NCBI RefSeq assembly: GCF_020783655.1
Contig: NZ_JAJGQH010000001.1
Span: forward strand, 186,001-250,000
Reading direction: 5' to 3'
Length of the DNA: 64,000 nucleotides
Origin: Xanthomonas melonis
GTDB taxonomy: Bacteria > Pseudomonadota > Gammaproteobacteria > Xanthomonadales > Xanthomonadaceae
Below the pieces are notes generated by a model. That model was not told the DNA's origin, did no database searches, and was given only the letters and a program-made list of their open reading frames with translations. The position numbers and the translations under genes were made by a program. Positions 40,843 to 56,164 of this stretch are shown here, piece after piece (positions within the stretch are counted from its first letter, which is position 1; every line of letters starts with the position of its first letter).

Positions 40843-41664
40843 ATGTCAACAATCCGGCCGGTGTTCTACGTCTCCGATGGAACCGGTATCACCGCTGAAA
40901 CCATTGGGCATAGCCTGCTCACCCAGTTCAGCGGATTCAACTTCGTCACCGACCGCATGTCGTTCATCGATGATGCAGAAAAAGCGCGCGATGCCGCCAT
41001 GCGGGTGCGCGCCGCAGGCGAGCGGTACCAGGTGCGCCCGGTGGTGGTCAATTCGTGCGTCGATCCACAATTGAGCATGATCCTGGCCGAAAGTGGCGCG
41101 CTGATGCTGGATGTGTTCGCGCCCTTCATCGAGCCGCTCGAGCGCGAGCTCAATGCGCCACGTCACTCGCGGGTCGGGCGGGCACACGGCATGGTGGACT
41201 TCGAGACCTACCATCGCCGCATCAACGCGATGAACTTCGCGCTGAGCCACGACGATGGCATTGCGCTCAACTACGACGAGGCCGACGTGATCCTGGTCGC
41301 GGTGTCGCGTGCGGGCAAGACCCCGACCTGCATCTATCTGGCCTTGCATTACGGCATCCGTGCCGCCAACTACCCGTTGACCGAAGAGGATCTGGAAGAC
41401 GAACGGCTACCGCCGCGGCTGCGCAACTACCGCAGCAAGCTGTTCGGCCTGACCATCGATCCGGAACGCCTGCAGCAGATCCGTCAGGAACGTCGCGCCA
41501 ATTCGCGTTACAGCGCGGCGGAGACCTGCCGGCGCGAGGTGTCGATGGCAGAGCGCATGTTTCAGATGGAGCGCATTCCGTCGCTCAGCACCACCAACAC
41601 CTCGATCGAGGAGATCTCCAGCAAGGTGCTGTCGACCCTGGGGCTGCAACGCGAGATGTTTTGA
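40843..41664 (+). CDS. ppsR: PEP synthase regulatory kinase/pyrophosphorylase
   Basis: A 273-residue DUF299 protein that inactivates PEP synthase by ADP-dependent phosphorylation and reactivates it by Pi-dependent dephosphorylation (known for E. coli PpsR). It begins [20 protein letters not shown]. The P-loop-like [16 protein letters not shown] (about residues 150-165) is the nucleotide site. Its position, divergent from ppsA with a 142-base shared promoter region, supports the specific target. Confidence 0.95.
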   Translation: MSTIRPVFYVSDGTGITAETIGHSLLTQFSGFNFVTDRMSFIDDAEKARDAAMRVRAAGERYQVRPVVVNSCVDPQLSMILAESGALMLDVFAPFIEPLERELNAPRHSRVGRAHGMVDFETYHRRINAMNFALSHDDGIALNYDEADVILVAVSRAGKTPTCIYLALHYGIRAANYPLTEEDLEDERLPPRLRNYRSKLFGLTIDPERLQQIRQERRANSRYSAAETCRREVSMAERMFQMERIPSLSTTNTSIEEISSKVLSTLGLQREMF

Positions 41665-41856
41665 GGAGCCGGCATTGGCGGGGCGGGATTCGGGATCGGG
41701 CAAACGAGCGGCGCGTTCGCCATCCGGAGGCTGTCGCGATTGGTTGGACGGCCTGCTGGCAAGCAAGCGGGCGGGGCAGTGCTCTGCCAAGTTAGGCCCG
41801 TCGTCCGGGCCTCGTCAATGCTGCCGGTGCGGCAGCGCAGCGTGTAGGATCGGTGC

Positions 41857-42366
41857 ATGGCCCAAGCATTGAGCAAACTGGACATCATTCCCCGCCTGAG
41901 CCGGTTCGGTTGGCTGATGGGCCTGTATGCAGAGAATTTCCAGCACCTGACCCGGCTGTTCGCGCCGGCCGACCTGGCGCCGGGGTCTTATCTGTCCTCG
42001 ATCGGGGATGGACTGGACCTGCGCCTGGATGTGATCGAGTGTCACCGCTACACCGTCGAGCTGCGCCTGACCTACGACCTGTGCGATCCGGTGACCGGCG
42101 AGCCCGACCCGTCGGCCTATGTGCGCCTGTACCGCGATGCGCGTCAGGCCGAGACCACACATTGCTATGTCGGACGTCGCTGGCAGGACGTCATGGGCAT
42201 GTTCCCGCCTCCGGCAGAGCTGATCAGCCACCGGATGCGCATGAACACCTTCCTGGGCAAATGGCTGGAATATCTGGCCGAGCGCGGGCATGGCGTGGCC
42301 ACGCTGCGGCTGGACAGCGAACACGTCGCCCCGCCGCGTCCGGGCGCGCAGGCCGCAGTCGGCTGA
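41857..42366 (+). CDS. DUF1249-family protein
   Basis: A 169-residue soluble protein with the DUF1249 (YqiB-like) pattern: LYAENFQHLTRLFAP, LRLDVIECHRYTVELRLTYDL, then VRLYRDARQAE and FLGKWLEYLAERGH. The family is conserved in gammaproteobacteria and often lies near cAMP phosphodiesterase or Nudix genes. Its function is unknown. Here a Nudix hydrolase gene follows after 200 bases, a similar context. No metal or catalytic motif stands out. Confidence 0.85.
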   Translation: MAQALSKLDIIPRLSRFGWLMGLYAENFQHLTRLFAPADLAPGSYLSSIGDGLDLRLDVIECHRYTVELRLTYDLCDPVTGEPDPSAYVRLYRDARQAETTHCYVGRRWQDVMGMFPPPAELISHRMRMNTFLGKWLEYLAERGHGVATLRLDSEHVAPPRPGAQAAVG

Positions 42367-42566
42367 GCCTCGCCCGGCGGCTCGCCGACTGTCCAGGCGA
42401 GCACGACCGGTGATTCACTCCTGCAATGCTCAGGCTTGCCCTGATGGGCCCACCCGCGTTTGCTGGATCGCGCATCGCATCGTCCCAAGCGTGGTGCAGC
42501 CGTCCTGTGCCGCTCGTTGAGGCGCCGCATCGGTCATACTGCCGCGCTTTGCGTCCGATCTCTGCC

Positions 42567-43055
42567 ATGCCCTATACCCCGATCGTCGCCACGCTGGGTT
42601 ACCTGTTGTCGCCGGACGGCACGCAGGTGCTGATGATCCACCGCAATGCCCGCCCGGGGGATCAGCAGCTGGGCAAGTACAACGGGCTCGGCGGCAAGGT
42701 CGAGCCGGACGAAGACGTGCTGGCCTGCATGCGCCGCGAAATCCGCGAGGAGGCCGGCGTGGAATGCGGCGACATGCAATTGCGCGGCACCATCAGCTGG
42801 CCCGGCTTCGGCAAGCACGGCGAGGATTGGCTGGGCTTCGTGTTCCTGATCCGCAGCTTCGAGGGCACGCCGCAGGCATCCAACCACGAAGGCACGCTGG
42901 AATGGATTTCCCTTGCGCAGATGGATCGGGTGCCGATGTGGGAAGGCGACCGCAACTTCCTGCCGCTGGTGTTCGACGGCGATCCGCGCCCGTTCCACGG
43001 GGTCATGCCGTATCGCGACGGGCGCATGCAGTCGTGGAGTTATTCGCGGATCTGA
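42567..43055 (+). CDS. Nudix hydrolase (MutT/8-oxo-dGTP diphosphatase-like)
   Basis: A 162-residue Nudix protein. The full Nudix box is present: GGKVEPDEDVLACMRREI continuing REEAGVE (about residues 42-66). The rest, TISWPGFGKHGEDWLGFVFL and FHGVMPYRDGRMQSWSY, matches the bacterial MTH1-like 8-oxo-dGTP diphosphatase group. It likely cleans the nucleotide pool of oxidised nucleotides. The ATG at 42567 gives the family N-terminus. Confidence 0.88.
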   Translation: MPYTPIVATLGYLLSPDGTQVLMIHRNARPGDQQLGKYNGLGGKVEPDEDVLACMRREIREEAGVECGDMQLRGTISWPGFGKHGEDWLGFVFLIRSFEGTPQASNHEGTLEWISLAQMDRVPMWEGDRNFLPLVFDGDPRPFHGVMPYRDGRMQSWSYSRI

Positions 43056-43250
43056 CGCAGTGGCATCGGCCGGAGCAGCGATGCAGCTGCGGCCGACGCC
43101 GCGCGGCAGGTCAACGACCTTGCCAGCCGCTGCAGCACAGGGTTTTCCACATCGCCTGTGGATGGACGCTGCGCAAGTCTGTGGACAACTGCAGCTGCCC
43201 CTTGCGCCGCAACGCTTGCGAAGCGGGTGGCGAAAATTTCACCAGTGCCG

Positions 43251-44009
43251 TCATTGGGCGGTCCAGCCGCCATCGATGGCGATGGCTTGCCCGGTGATGT
43301 TGCGCGCGGCATGCGACATCAGGAAGGCCACCGTACCGGCCAGTTCGTCGTACTCGATGAAGGCGCCCTTGGGCATCGGCTTGAGCATCACATCGCGGAC
43401 CACGTCGTCTTCGGCGATGCCGCGCGTGCGCGCCTGGTCGGCGATCTGACGCTCCACCAGCGGCGTGCGGACATAGCTCGGGCACAGTGTATTGACCGTG
43501 ATGTCGCAATCGGCCGTCTCCAGCGCAACGACCTTGGCCAGGCCGACCAGGCCATGCTTGGCGGCGACGTAGGCGCTCTTGTAGGGGCTGGCGACCAGCG
43601 AGTGGATGCTGCCGATATTGACGATGCGTCCGTAGCCGGCGGCGCGCATGCCGGGCAGCAGCGCGCGGCTCAGGCGCGCGGCGCCGGTCAGCATCACGTC
43701 CACCAGCAGCGCCCAGCGCTGCATCGGGAACGCTTCCAGCGCGGCCACCTGTTGCAGGCCGGCATTGTTCACCAGCACCTGCGGCGCACACGATGCGGCA
43801 GCCAGCGCCTGCGCGATGCTGTGCTCGTCGCTCACGTCCAGCACGAGCGCCTCGGCCGAACCACCGGTGCTGCGCAGTTGCCGGGCGGTTCGTTCGGCGG
43901 CGGCCAGATCCTGGTCGCTGACCAGCAGGTGATGGCCTGCGTCGGCCAGATGGGCGGCGATGCCGGCGCCGATGCCACTGCCGGCGCCGGTGATCAGGAT
44001 ATTGCGCAT
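43251..44009 (-). CDS. 3-hydroxybutyrate dehydrogenase (SDR family)
   Basis: A 252-residue classical short-chain dehydrogenase. The NAD fingerprint is TGAGSGIGAGIA (about 7-18), then NNAG (about 83), the catalytic Ser in IVNIGSIHSLVAS (about 132) and Tyr-x3-Lys in SAYVAAKHG. LCPSYVRTPLVERQI and the C-terminal GQAIAIDGGWTAQ are typical of D-3-hydroxybutyrate dehydrogenases. This enzyme interconverts 3-hydroxybutyrate and acetoacetate. The PHA synthase genes phaE-phaC lie about 0.8 kb away on the other strand, which fits a role in PHB turnover. Confidence 0.85.
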   Translation of the reverse strand: MRNILITGAGSGIGAGIAAHLADAGHHLLVSDQDLAAAERTARQLRSTGGSAEALVLDVSDEHSIAQALAAASCAPQVLVNNAGLQQVAALEAFPMQRWALLVDVMLTGAARLSRALLPGMRAAGYGRIVNIGSIHSLVASPYKSAYVAAKHGLVGLAKVVALETADCDITVNTLCPSYVRTPLVERQIADQARTRGIAEDDVVRDVMLKPMPKGAFIEYDELAGTVAFLMSHAARNITGQAIAIDGGWTAQ

Positions 44010-44140
44010 TGGGGTCCTCGCAGGGCGGGGCGCTGCCAGGAGCGGCCGCGCGGATCGCCAGCCTAGCCGAGTGCGCCGCCACGGTCGCCTGCATGGCGCG
44101 CGCGCGTTACCCTTTGCGCCTCGCTTTCCTCGGGTCCCGC

Positions 44141-44755
44141 ATGAAACGCCATTTTTCGATGCTGCGCGATTTCCAACTCGCAGACTGGTTCACCCTGGCC
44201 AACGCCTTTTGCGGTACCGGGGCGATCTTCGCGGCGATGCGCTTTCTGCAGGAAGGCCACCGCGGCGATCTGCTGCTGGGGATGGCATTGATCCCGCTGG
44301 CCTTCGTCTTCGATGCGCTGGACGGCCACGTGGCGCGCTGGCGCAAGGCGTCCTCCACACTGGGCCGGGAACTGGACTCGCTGGCCGACGTGATCTCCTT
44401 CGGCGTGGCGCCGGCCGCGCTCGGTTATGCCTGCGGCATGCGTGGCGGCTGGGACTGGCTGGTGCTGAGCTATTTCGTCTGCTGCGGCGTGAGCCGGCTG
44501 GCGCGCTATAACGTCACTGCCGAAGAGATCGCCGGCGATGCCGACAAGGTGCCTTACTTCGAGGGCACGCCGATTCCGACCAGCCTGGTGCTGGTGATCC
44601 TGCTGGCGGTGGCCGCCAGCATCGGCCATATTGGCGATGCCCTGTGGTGGGGGCAGTGGCAGCTGGGTCCGTGGCAATTCCATCCACTGGTGCTGCTGTT
44701 CGCGCTTTCCGGCTCGTTGATGATCAGCAAGACACTGCGCATCCCCAAGCCCTGA
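44141..44755 (+). CDS. pssA: CDP-diacylglycerol-serine O-phosphatidyltransferase
   Basis: A 204-residue membrane enzyme making phosphatidylserine, the precursor of phosphatidylethanolamine. The CDP-alcohol phosphatidyltransferase motif is complete: DGHVAR, eight residues, then GRELDSLAD (about residues 57-79). Several membrane helices follow. An upstream ATG at 44093 would add 16 residues; I prefer 44141 (MKRHFSMLRDFQ). The gene lies immediately before phaE, but a shared role is not implied. Confidence 0.9.
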   Translation: MKRHFSMLRDFQLADWFTLANAFCGTGAIFAAMRFLQEGHRGDLLLGMALIPLAFVFDALDGHVARWRKASSTLGRELDSLADVISFGVAPAALGYACGMRGGWDWLVLSYFVCCGVSRLARYNVTAEEIAGDADKVPYFEGTPIPTSLVLVILLAVAASIGHIGDALWWGQWQLGPWQFHPLVLLFALSGSLMISKTLRIPKP

Positions 44756-44813
44756 CCGGCAAGGCCCGGCGCACGCGGTAGGATGGCCGGACAGGCACAC
44801 CAGCGAGGAGACG

Positions 44814-45962
44814 ATGGCAAGCAGCGGTTCGGACAATGGCAATTTTCAGGACAAGGCGCGCCAGTACTGGGCGGCTTGGGCGGATGCCATGGGTCACGCT
44901 CAGGCCGGTCCCGCCGCCCGACAGCCGCCGCCCGCGTCAGCCGGCGAGGCCCCGCAGGACTGGCGCAAGGCGGTGGACTGGTGGTCGCAACTCTTGCCTG
45001 CCCAGGCCGCACCTCAGGCGCAGGAGGCCATCGACCGCTTCCGCAGCCAGGCCGGCGACTGGTTCGGCACCATGCAGCAGGTCGCCGCGCAGTTTGCCGG
45101 GCGCGACACCTCCGCCGACGAGGTCTCCGACGCCTGGCGACGTGCCGTGCAGGGGCAGGGCGAGCAACTGATGCAATGGACGCTGGGCTCGTTGCGTGGC
45201 GGCAGCCCTGGCGGCTTCGATCCCTGGTTGCAGGAGGCGGCGCAGACGCTGGGCAGGTGGCGACAGGAGAACGCGCCATGGCTGGAGATGCCCGCCTTCG
45301 GACTGAACCGCAATCATCACGCGCGCCTGCAGAAACTGGCGCGCGCGCAGCAGGAGTTCCAGGCCCAGTCGCAGGCCTACGCCGATCAGCTCAAGGCAGC
45401 CATCGAACAGGCGTTCGGGCGTTTCACCGGCAAGTTGAGCGAGCATGAGAGCAGCGGCAGCCAGCTCACCAGCGCGCGCGCCCTGTTCGACCTGTGGATC
45501 GAGGCGGCCGAGGAGTCCTATGCCGACATCGCGCTGTCGGAGCAGTTCCGCCAGGTGTACGGCGATTTTGCGAACGCGCATATGCGCTTGCGCGCGGCGC
45601 TGCAGGAAGAGGTGGAACAGCTCAGCGAGCGGTTCGGCATGCCGACGCGCTCGGAGATGGATGCGGCTCACCGACGCATCGCCGGACTGGAGCGGCTGGT
45701 GAGGCGAATGGTGCGCAGCGCCACCCCTGCGCCGGGCAGGCCGGGGGCGCCGGACGCACCCGCCGCTGCAGCGCCGGCCGCGCCATCGCCGTCTGGCGAT
45801 AAAACGGCGCCCGCCGCGGCCGCCACACGCAGGCGCAGCGCCGCAGGCAAGCCGGTCGGCTCCGCTGCGGCAGCGCCGACGTCCACGCCGGCGGCCGGCA
45901 AGGCGCCGCGCGCAACGTCAGGCAAACCCGCCGCGAACAGACCGCGTGGAGCCAAGCCATGA
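44814..45962 (+). CDS. phaE: Class III PHA synthase subunit PhaE, with basic C-terminal tail
   Basis: A 382-residue protein that pairs with PhaC to form a class III polyhydroxyalkanoate synthase. The N-terminal part has DKARQYWAAWADAM and AVDWWSQL. The middle (about 160-300) is largely helical, with MPAFGLNRNHHARLQKLARA and LSEQFRQVYGDFANAHMRLR. Residues ~305-382 are an Ala/Pro/Lys/Arg-rich tail (KTAPAAAATRRRSAAGKP, KPAANRPRGAKP), longer than in the type member. It resembles the DNA-binding tails of PhaF-type phasins. The stop overlaps phaC by ATGA. Confidence 0.93.
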   Translation: MASSGSDNGNFQDKARQYWAAWADAMGHAQAGPAARQPPPASAGEAPQDWRKAVDWWSQLLPAQAAPQAQEAIDRFRSQAGDWFGTMQQVAAQFAGRDTSADEVSDAWRRAVQGQGEQLMQWTLGSLRGGSPGGFDPWLQEAAQTLGRWRQENAPWLEMPAFGLNRNHHARLQKLARAQQEFQAQSQAYADQLKAAIEQAFGRFTGKLSEHESSGSQLTSARALFDLWIEAAEESYADIALSEQFRQVYGDFANAHMRLRAALQEEVEQLSERFGMPTRSEMDAAHRRIAGLERLVRRMVRSATPAPGRPGAPDAPAAAAPAAPSPSGDKTAPAAAATRRRSAAGKPVGSAAAAPTSTPAAGKAPRATSGKPAANRPRGAKP

Positions 45963-47035
45963 AAGGCCCGCTTGGATTCAGTGCCGAAGACCTGATGCAG
46001 GAGACGCTGGCGCTGCAGCGCAAGCTGCGCGATGGGCTGAAGCTGCTCCCCGGCGTGGAGGACGTCGACTATGGCGTCACCGAACGCGAGGAGATCTGGC
46101 GCGACGGCAAGGTGGTGCTGTATCGCTTCGTCGGCGAACAGGCGCCGGTTTCCAGGACGCCGTTGCTGATCGTGTATGCGCTGGTCAACCGGCCCTACAT
46201 GGTCGACCTGCAGGCCGATCGTTCCCTGGTCAAGGGGCTGCTGAGCCATGGTCAGGACGTGTATGTGCTGGACTGGGGCTACCCCGACCGCTCCGAGCGC
46301 TATCTCACGCTGGAAGATTATCTGCTGCGTTACATCGACGGTGCGGTGGACCACCTCAGGGCGCATGCCGAGGTGGATGCGCTCGACGTCCTTGGCATCT
46401 GCCAGGGCGGCACGTTCTCGCTGTGCTACGCGGCATTGCAGCCGCACAAGGTGCGCAACCTGATCACTATGGTGACTCCGGTGGACTTCCACACGCCCGA
46501 CAACATGCTGTCCAACTGGGCGCGCATGGTCGACGTGGACCTGTTCGTCGACACCATGGGAAACGTGCCTGCGGATCTGATGAACGCCAGTTACCTGATG
46601 CTCAAGCCGTTCCGGCTCAATCTGCAGAAGTACGTCGGCCTGCTCGATATCCTCGACGACAAACAGGCGCTGGAAGATTTCCTGCGCATGGAGAAATGGA
46701 TCTTCGATTCGCCGGATCTGGCGGGCGAGGCGTTTCGCGAGTTCGTGACCGCTTTCTACCAGCGTAATGGGCTGGTCACCGGGCAGGTGGTCATCGGCGG
46801 GCAGGCGGTGGATCTGCAGGCGGTCGACATGCCGGTGCTCAACATCTACGCCGAACACGACCACCTGGTGCCGCCGGATGCCTCGCGTGCCCTGCGTGGG
46901 TTGGTGGGGAGCAATGACTACAGCGAGCTGAGTTTTCGCGGCGGGCATATCGGCATCTATGTGTCCGGCCGCGCGCAGCGCGAAGTACCGGTCGCGATCC
47001 ACCGCTGGCTGCAGGAACGCGACGGTAGCGATTGA
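45959..47035 (+). CDS. phaC: Class III PHA synthase catalytic subunit PhaC
   Basis: A 358-residue alpha/beta-hydrolase-type synthase that polymerises (R)-3-hydroxyacyl-CoA. The lipase-like box with the nucleophile Cys is LGICQGG (Cys 148). The other catalytic residues are Asp in NIYAEHDHLVPP (about 302) and His in RGGHIGIYVSG (about 331). The length is the class III size (about 355), compared with about 590 for class I. It is translationally coupled to phaE. Together with the nearby hydroxybutyrate dehydrogenase it gives the cell a PHB store. Confidence 0.96.
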   Translation: MKGPLGFSAEDLMQETLALQRKLRDGLKLLPGVEDVDYGVTEREEIWRDGKVVLYRFVGEQAPVSRTPLLIVYALVNRPYMVDLQADRSLVKGLLSHGQDVYVLDWGYPDRSERYLTLEDYLLRYIDGAVDHLRAHAEVDALDVLGICQGGTFSLCYAALQPHKVRNLITMVTPVDFHTPDNMLSNWARMVDVDLFVDTMGNVPADLMNASYLMLKPFRLNLQKYVGLLDILDDKQALEDFLRMEKWIFDSPDLAGEAFREFVTAFYQRNGLVTGQVVIGGQAVDLQAVDMPVLNIYAEHDHLVPPDASRALRGLVGSNDYSELSFRGGHIGIYVSGRAQREVPVAIHRWLQERDGSD

Positions 47036-47136
47036 ACCGGGTGCGCGGCGGGTGGCGCGGGACGCGCGGCTACGCCATCACGGCACGCTGTCGTCTGGTT
47101 TTCTAGACTGTTCGCCACGTTTCAAGGAGTCCAGTC

Positions 47137-47334
47137 ATGGCCGCTACCGGATTAACCCGTTCCCTCAACGACCGCATGATCGCCGGCGTCATCGGTGGCA
47201 TCGCGCGTCGCATGGGTTGGAGCTCCACACTGCTGCGCGTGCTGTTCGTGGTGGTGTCGATCGCCTCGGCGGCGTTCCCGGGCATCCTGGTCTACCTGAT
47301 CCTGTGGCTGCTGATTCCCAATCAGACCGATTGA
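47137..47334 (+). CDS. PspC-domain membrane protein
   Basis: A 65-residue protein containing only the PspC domain: SLNDRMIAGVIGGIARRMGW, then LRVLFVVVSIASAAFPGILVYLILWLLIP with one or two membrane helices. In enterobacteria PspC signals membrane stress. Short stand-alone PspC proteins are common and of less clear function. A GGAG site precedes the ATG. The stop (TGA at 47332) overlaps the TTG start of the next gene. Confidence 0.88.
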   Translation: MAATGLTRSLNDRMIAGVIGGIARRMGWSSTLLRVLFVVVSIASAAFPGILVYLILWLLIPNQTD

Positions 47335-47789
47335 GGCGGTCGCCGCACGGACCGGTCGCCTTGCTGGCGTTGGGCGCGGCGTGGACGCTGCCCAACACCG
47401 CACTCGGCCTGCTGGTCGGGGCCATCGGAGTCTGCTTCGGTGCTCGCCCGCGCTGGTCTCATCGGGAACTCGCCCTGGTGTTCGATGCCTGGCCCTGGGG
47501 GCCGGGCGGGGCGATGACGCTGGGGAACGTGATCCTGCTCAAGGGCGCGTCGCTGGATCTGCCGTGCAGCACCTACGCACATGCGGCCGGCCGCTGCGAG
47601 CATCCGCCGGTACGGCTGGGCGACCACGAACGTGCGCATGTCTACCAGTACATGCTGCTCGGGCCACTGTTCCTGCCGGTGTATCTGCTCTGTGGCGGGA
47701 TCCATGTGCGCAACCCGTTGGAGCGTGCAGCCGACCTCTACGCGTTGCACGGGTATGGCTGGTGGCCATGGAGTCCGCGCCTCGGCTGA
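47331..47789 (+). CDS. Membrane protein with HExxH motif, unknown function
   Basis: A 152-residue protein beginning from a TTG that overlaps the PspC stop (TTGA), or from a later start. Residues ~8-35 form a membrane helix pair, a second hydrophobic patch QYMLLGPLFLPVYLLCG lies at ~110-127, and LGDHERAHVYQ (about residues 99-108) carries a His-Glu-x-x-His zinc-metalloprotease-like motif. The start codon is uncertain. The reading frame looks coding (MTLGNVILLKGASLD, NPLERAADLYAL). Function unknown; a small membrane metallohydrolase is one possibility. Confidence 0.7.
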   Translation: MRRSPHGPVALLALGAAWTLPNTALGLLVGAIGVCFGARPRWSHRELALVFDAWPWGPGGAMTLGNVILLKGASLDLPCSTYAHAAGRCEHPPVRLGDHERAHVYQYMLLGPLFLPVYLLCGGIHVRNPLERAADLYALHGYGWWPWSPRLG

Positions 47790-47975
47790 GGGATTGCGGA
47801 GCCACAAGGCCGTGCGACAGCGTCACGGCCGGCGTTCTGCCGATAGTCGATGCGTATGGCGCGAGCAGCGCGCTGCGCGCATAACTGGAAGCGCGCCGGG
47901 TAGACCGGGTGCCGAAGTCGCTCCAGCCACCGGCACCGCGCATCGTTTGCCGAGATGCGCGCAAGTCCACCGCGA

Positions 47976-49187
47976 TCAGCGCAATCGTGCGAAGCCGAAC
48001 AGCTCCGTCAGGGGGTGCGGTGCGCCTTCCAGCTGTGCACGCAGTAGGCCGGCGCCAATGGCGCTGTAGGTGATGCCGTTTCCACCGTAGGCCATGGCGA
48101 ACGCCACGCGTGGGCCCAGTTCGGTGTGCGGGCCGAAAAACGGCAACCCGTCGGCGGTCTCCGCAAAAGTGCCGGCCCACGAGAAGACCGGGCGCAGGCT
48201 GACGTCCGGCATGGTCTTGTCGATCTTCCGCAGCAGGGTTTTCAGCTTGCCCTGCACGCGCGCGTCGCGACGCGCCGGGATGTCCACGCTGTCGTCCTCG
48301 CCGCCAGCGACCACGCGGCCATCCGGGGTGCTGCGCATATAGAGATAGGGCCGTGCGGTCTCCCACATCATGGTGTGCTTGAGTGCGCCCATCTCGCTGT
48401 CGTGCAGCGGGTCGGTGACGAAGGCGTAGCTGCTGCGATTGCGCGCCACCCGCTGCGACAGCCAGCGCTGGTTGCCGTAGCCGGCCGCCATGATCACGTG
48501 CCGGGCGCGCACGCCAACGTCATCGGCGGTGCGCACCTCCACGTGTTGTCCCTGCGGCACGATGGAAGCGATGGTGCTGCGGTCGAAGATGCGTGCGCCG
48601 TATTGCTCGCACTCGGCGAACAGCCGATAGCACAGTCGATAGGGATCGACGCTGGCAGCCAGGTGACTGAGGATCGCCCCGTCCGAGCGCACGCCATAGT
48701 CATGCCACAACGAAGCGCGCTCGATCCATTCCACCGGAAGCCGTTGCGCCAGACGGGCGTCGAACTCGTTGCGCAGGTCGTTCACGTCGCGTGCCCGGCT
48801 GGCGTAATAGAGGCTGTCCTGGCGGGTGAAATCGCAGCCGCCGAGGCCGTCGCACAGGTCCTGCAGGTCCACGATGGCCTGCGCGCATGCGCCATAGGCC
48901 AGCGCGGCCGCCGGCAGACCGTGCTGCCTGGCCAGCTCGATCATCGGCGTGTCGATTTCGTATTGCAGCAGTGCGGTACTGGCCGAGGTGCTGCCCCAAC
49001 CGATCTCGCGCTGCTCGATCACCAGCACCTCGTGTCCATGGCGTACCAGTTCATGCGCGATCAGCGCAGCGGTGACGCCGCCCCCGACGATCACGACCTC
49101 GCTGCTGGCGTCACACTCCAGGCGCGGGTACGCACGCATCAGTCCATTGCGGATCGACCAGAACGGATAGCCACTTTTGAGGTCCAT
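47976..49187 (-). CDS. FAD-dependent amino-acid/glycine oxidase-like protein
   Basis: A 403-residue DAO-family oxidoreductase. The dinucleotide fold starts SSEVVIVGGGVTAALIAHEL (about 29-48) and is followed by LVIEQREIGWGSTSAS, where the Gly-x-Ser-x-x-Ser motif precedes the FAD site. The C-terminal part has FSWAGTFAETADGLPFFG and AFAMAYGGNGITYSAIGAG, typical of glycine/sarcosine-type oxidases. It oxidises a primary or secondary amine. The substrate is not identifiable. It stands alone, with gene-free DNA on both sides. Confidence 0.85.
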   Translation of the reverse strand: MDLKSGYPFWSIRNGLMRAYPRLECDASSEVVIVGGGVTAALIAHELVRHGHEVLVIEQREIGWGSTSASTALLQYEIDTPMIELARQHGLPAAALAYGACAQAIVDLQDLCDGLGGCDFTRQDSLYYASRARDVNDLRNEFDARLAQRLPVEWIERASLWHDYGVRSDGAILSHLAASVDPYRLCYRLFAECEQYGARIFDRSTIASIVPQGQHVEVRTADDVGVRARHVIMAAGYGNQRWLSQRVARNRSSYAFVTDPLHDSEMGALKHTMMWETARPYLYMRSTPDGRVVAGGEDDSVDIPARRDARVQGKLKTLLRKIDKTMPDVSLRPVFSWAGTFAETADGLPFFGPHTELGPRVAFAMAYGGNGITYSAIGAGLLRAQLEGAPHPLTELFGFARLR

Positions 49188-49376
49188 GCGACGTCATGAA
49201 TGCGGGTGGACCGCGATTGGACGGCCAAGCGGGGTGAAGCGGTCGTGATGCGATACCGGCCCGCGTTCCGTCACCAAACCGCAAACAGGCGGCGTTAACG
49301 TGCGTGGAAAGCTCCTCACAGCGCGCTGGGTATGCTCGCGTCCCAAACGTAGCAACTGCAACAAAGAAGGTGTGGT

Positions 49377-49604
49377 ATGTCGATTGTCCTGTACGTCGGT
49401 GGCAGCAAAGATGGCGATAAGGGCGTGGTGCCTTACGGTTTCAGCAAGTCGCGTGCGATGACCGATGCTGGCCCCGAGGTCTATGTGGAACGCATGGTGC
49501 CGCTGAAGAACCTTGGCCGGGTGCGAGTGATGGCGCTCGAATCGCTGCACGAAAGCATCCTGGTCGAACGCGCGGCCACCCATTACGCCCATCGCGCCAG
49601 CTGA
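49377..49604 (+). CDS. Small conserved hypothetical protein
   Basis: A 75-residue protein, MSIVLYVGGSKDGDKGVVPYG, with a central YVERMVPLKNLGRVRVMALESLHESILVERAATHY. It is soluble and unlike any family I can name. The frame has good codon usage and a clean start. An AT-containing region upstream (about 49340-49376) may hold the promoter. Function unknown. Confidence 0.7.
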   Translation: MSIVLYVGGSKDGDKGVVPYGFSKSRAMTDAGPEVYVERMVPLKNLGRVRVMALESLHESILVERAATHYAHRAS

Positions 49605-49707
49605 GCGCGACCGCACCGGTTTGCCGCGGCGCTGTCAACGGGTTTCCGCGGCGGGCCTGCGCTGCGAAAATGCGTTTTTTCAGTGAAGCGGTTCACTCCG
49701 CGCCGTC

Positions 49708-52065
<2,358 letters not shown>

Positions 52066-52071
52066 GGCGAT

Positions 52072-52100
52072 CCGCTCCGGCGGCATCGCCGGGGCGGTTT
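52072..52100 (+). terminator. Rho-independent terminator after tex
   Basis: CCGCTCCGGCG pairs with CGCCGGGGCGG (11 bp, one T-G pair) around a GCAT loop and is followed by TTT. It begins 7 bases after the tex stop. Confidence 0.7.
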
Positions 52101-52346
52101 GCGTATCGCGGTAATGCCCAGCGCGTGCGCGAACATCCGCGCGCTGGCCGCGGAGGCGGCAGCGCACCGCCGCAAGCGCCGTGAGCCACCGGTCGCAGCG
52201 CCGCTGCGGCCGGTAAGGCTGCAGGTCATCGCCTGTCGGCCTGCTTCAGCAATCGCGGGCGATTGCATGCAATGCAGGCAGGCCGTACGCACCGGGCGGC
52301 GCGTGGCACTGGGCGCCTGGCCTGGCCTGGCTGGGTGTGCGCCGAT

Positions 52347-56102
<3,756 letters not shown>

Positions 56103-56164
56103 CCGTCGGCCCGCCCGTGATTCTTCGATGCACGGATTCTAGTGGCAACCCGACACTGGCGTGC

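Noticed and set aside
41684..41702. Third copy of the GGGATT repeat element after ppsR
   Set aside because: Only one short half-arm (CGGGATTCGGGATCGGG) is present, with no inverse arm, so it is too small to call an element. It may be a remnant.
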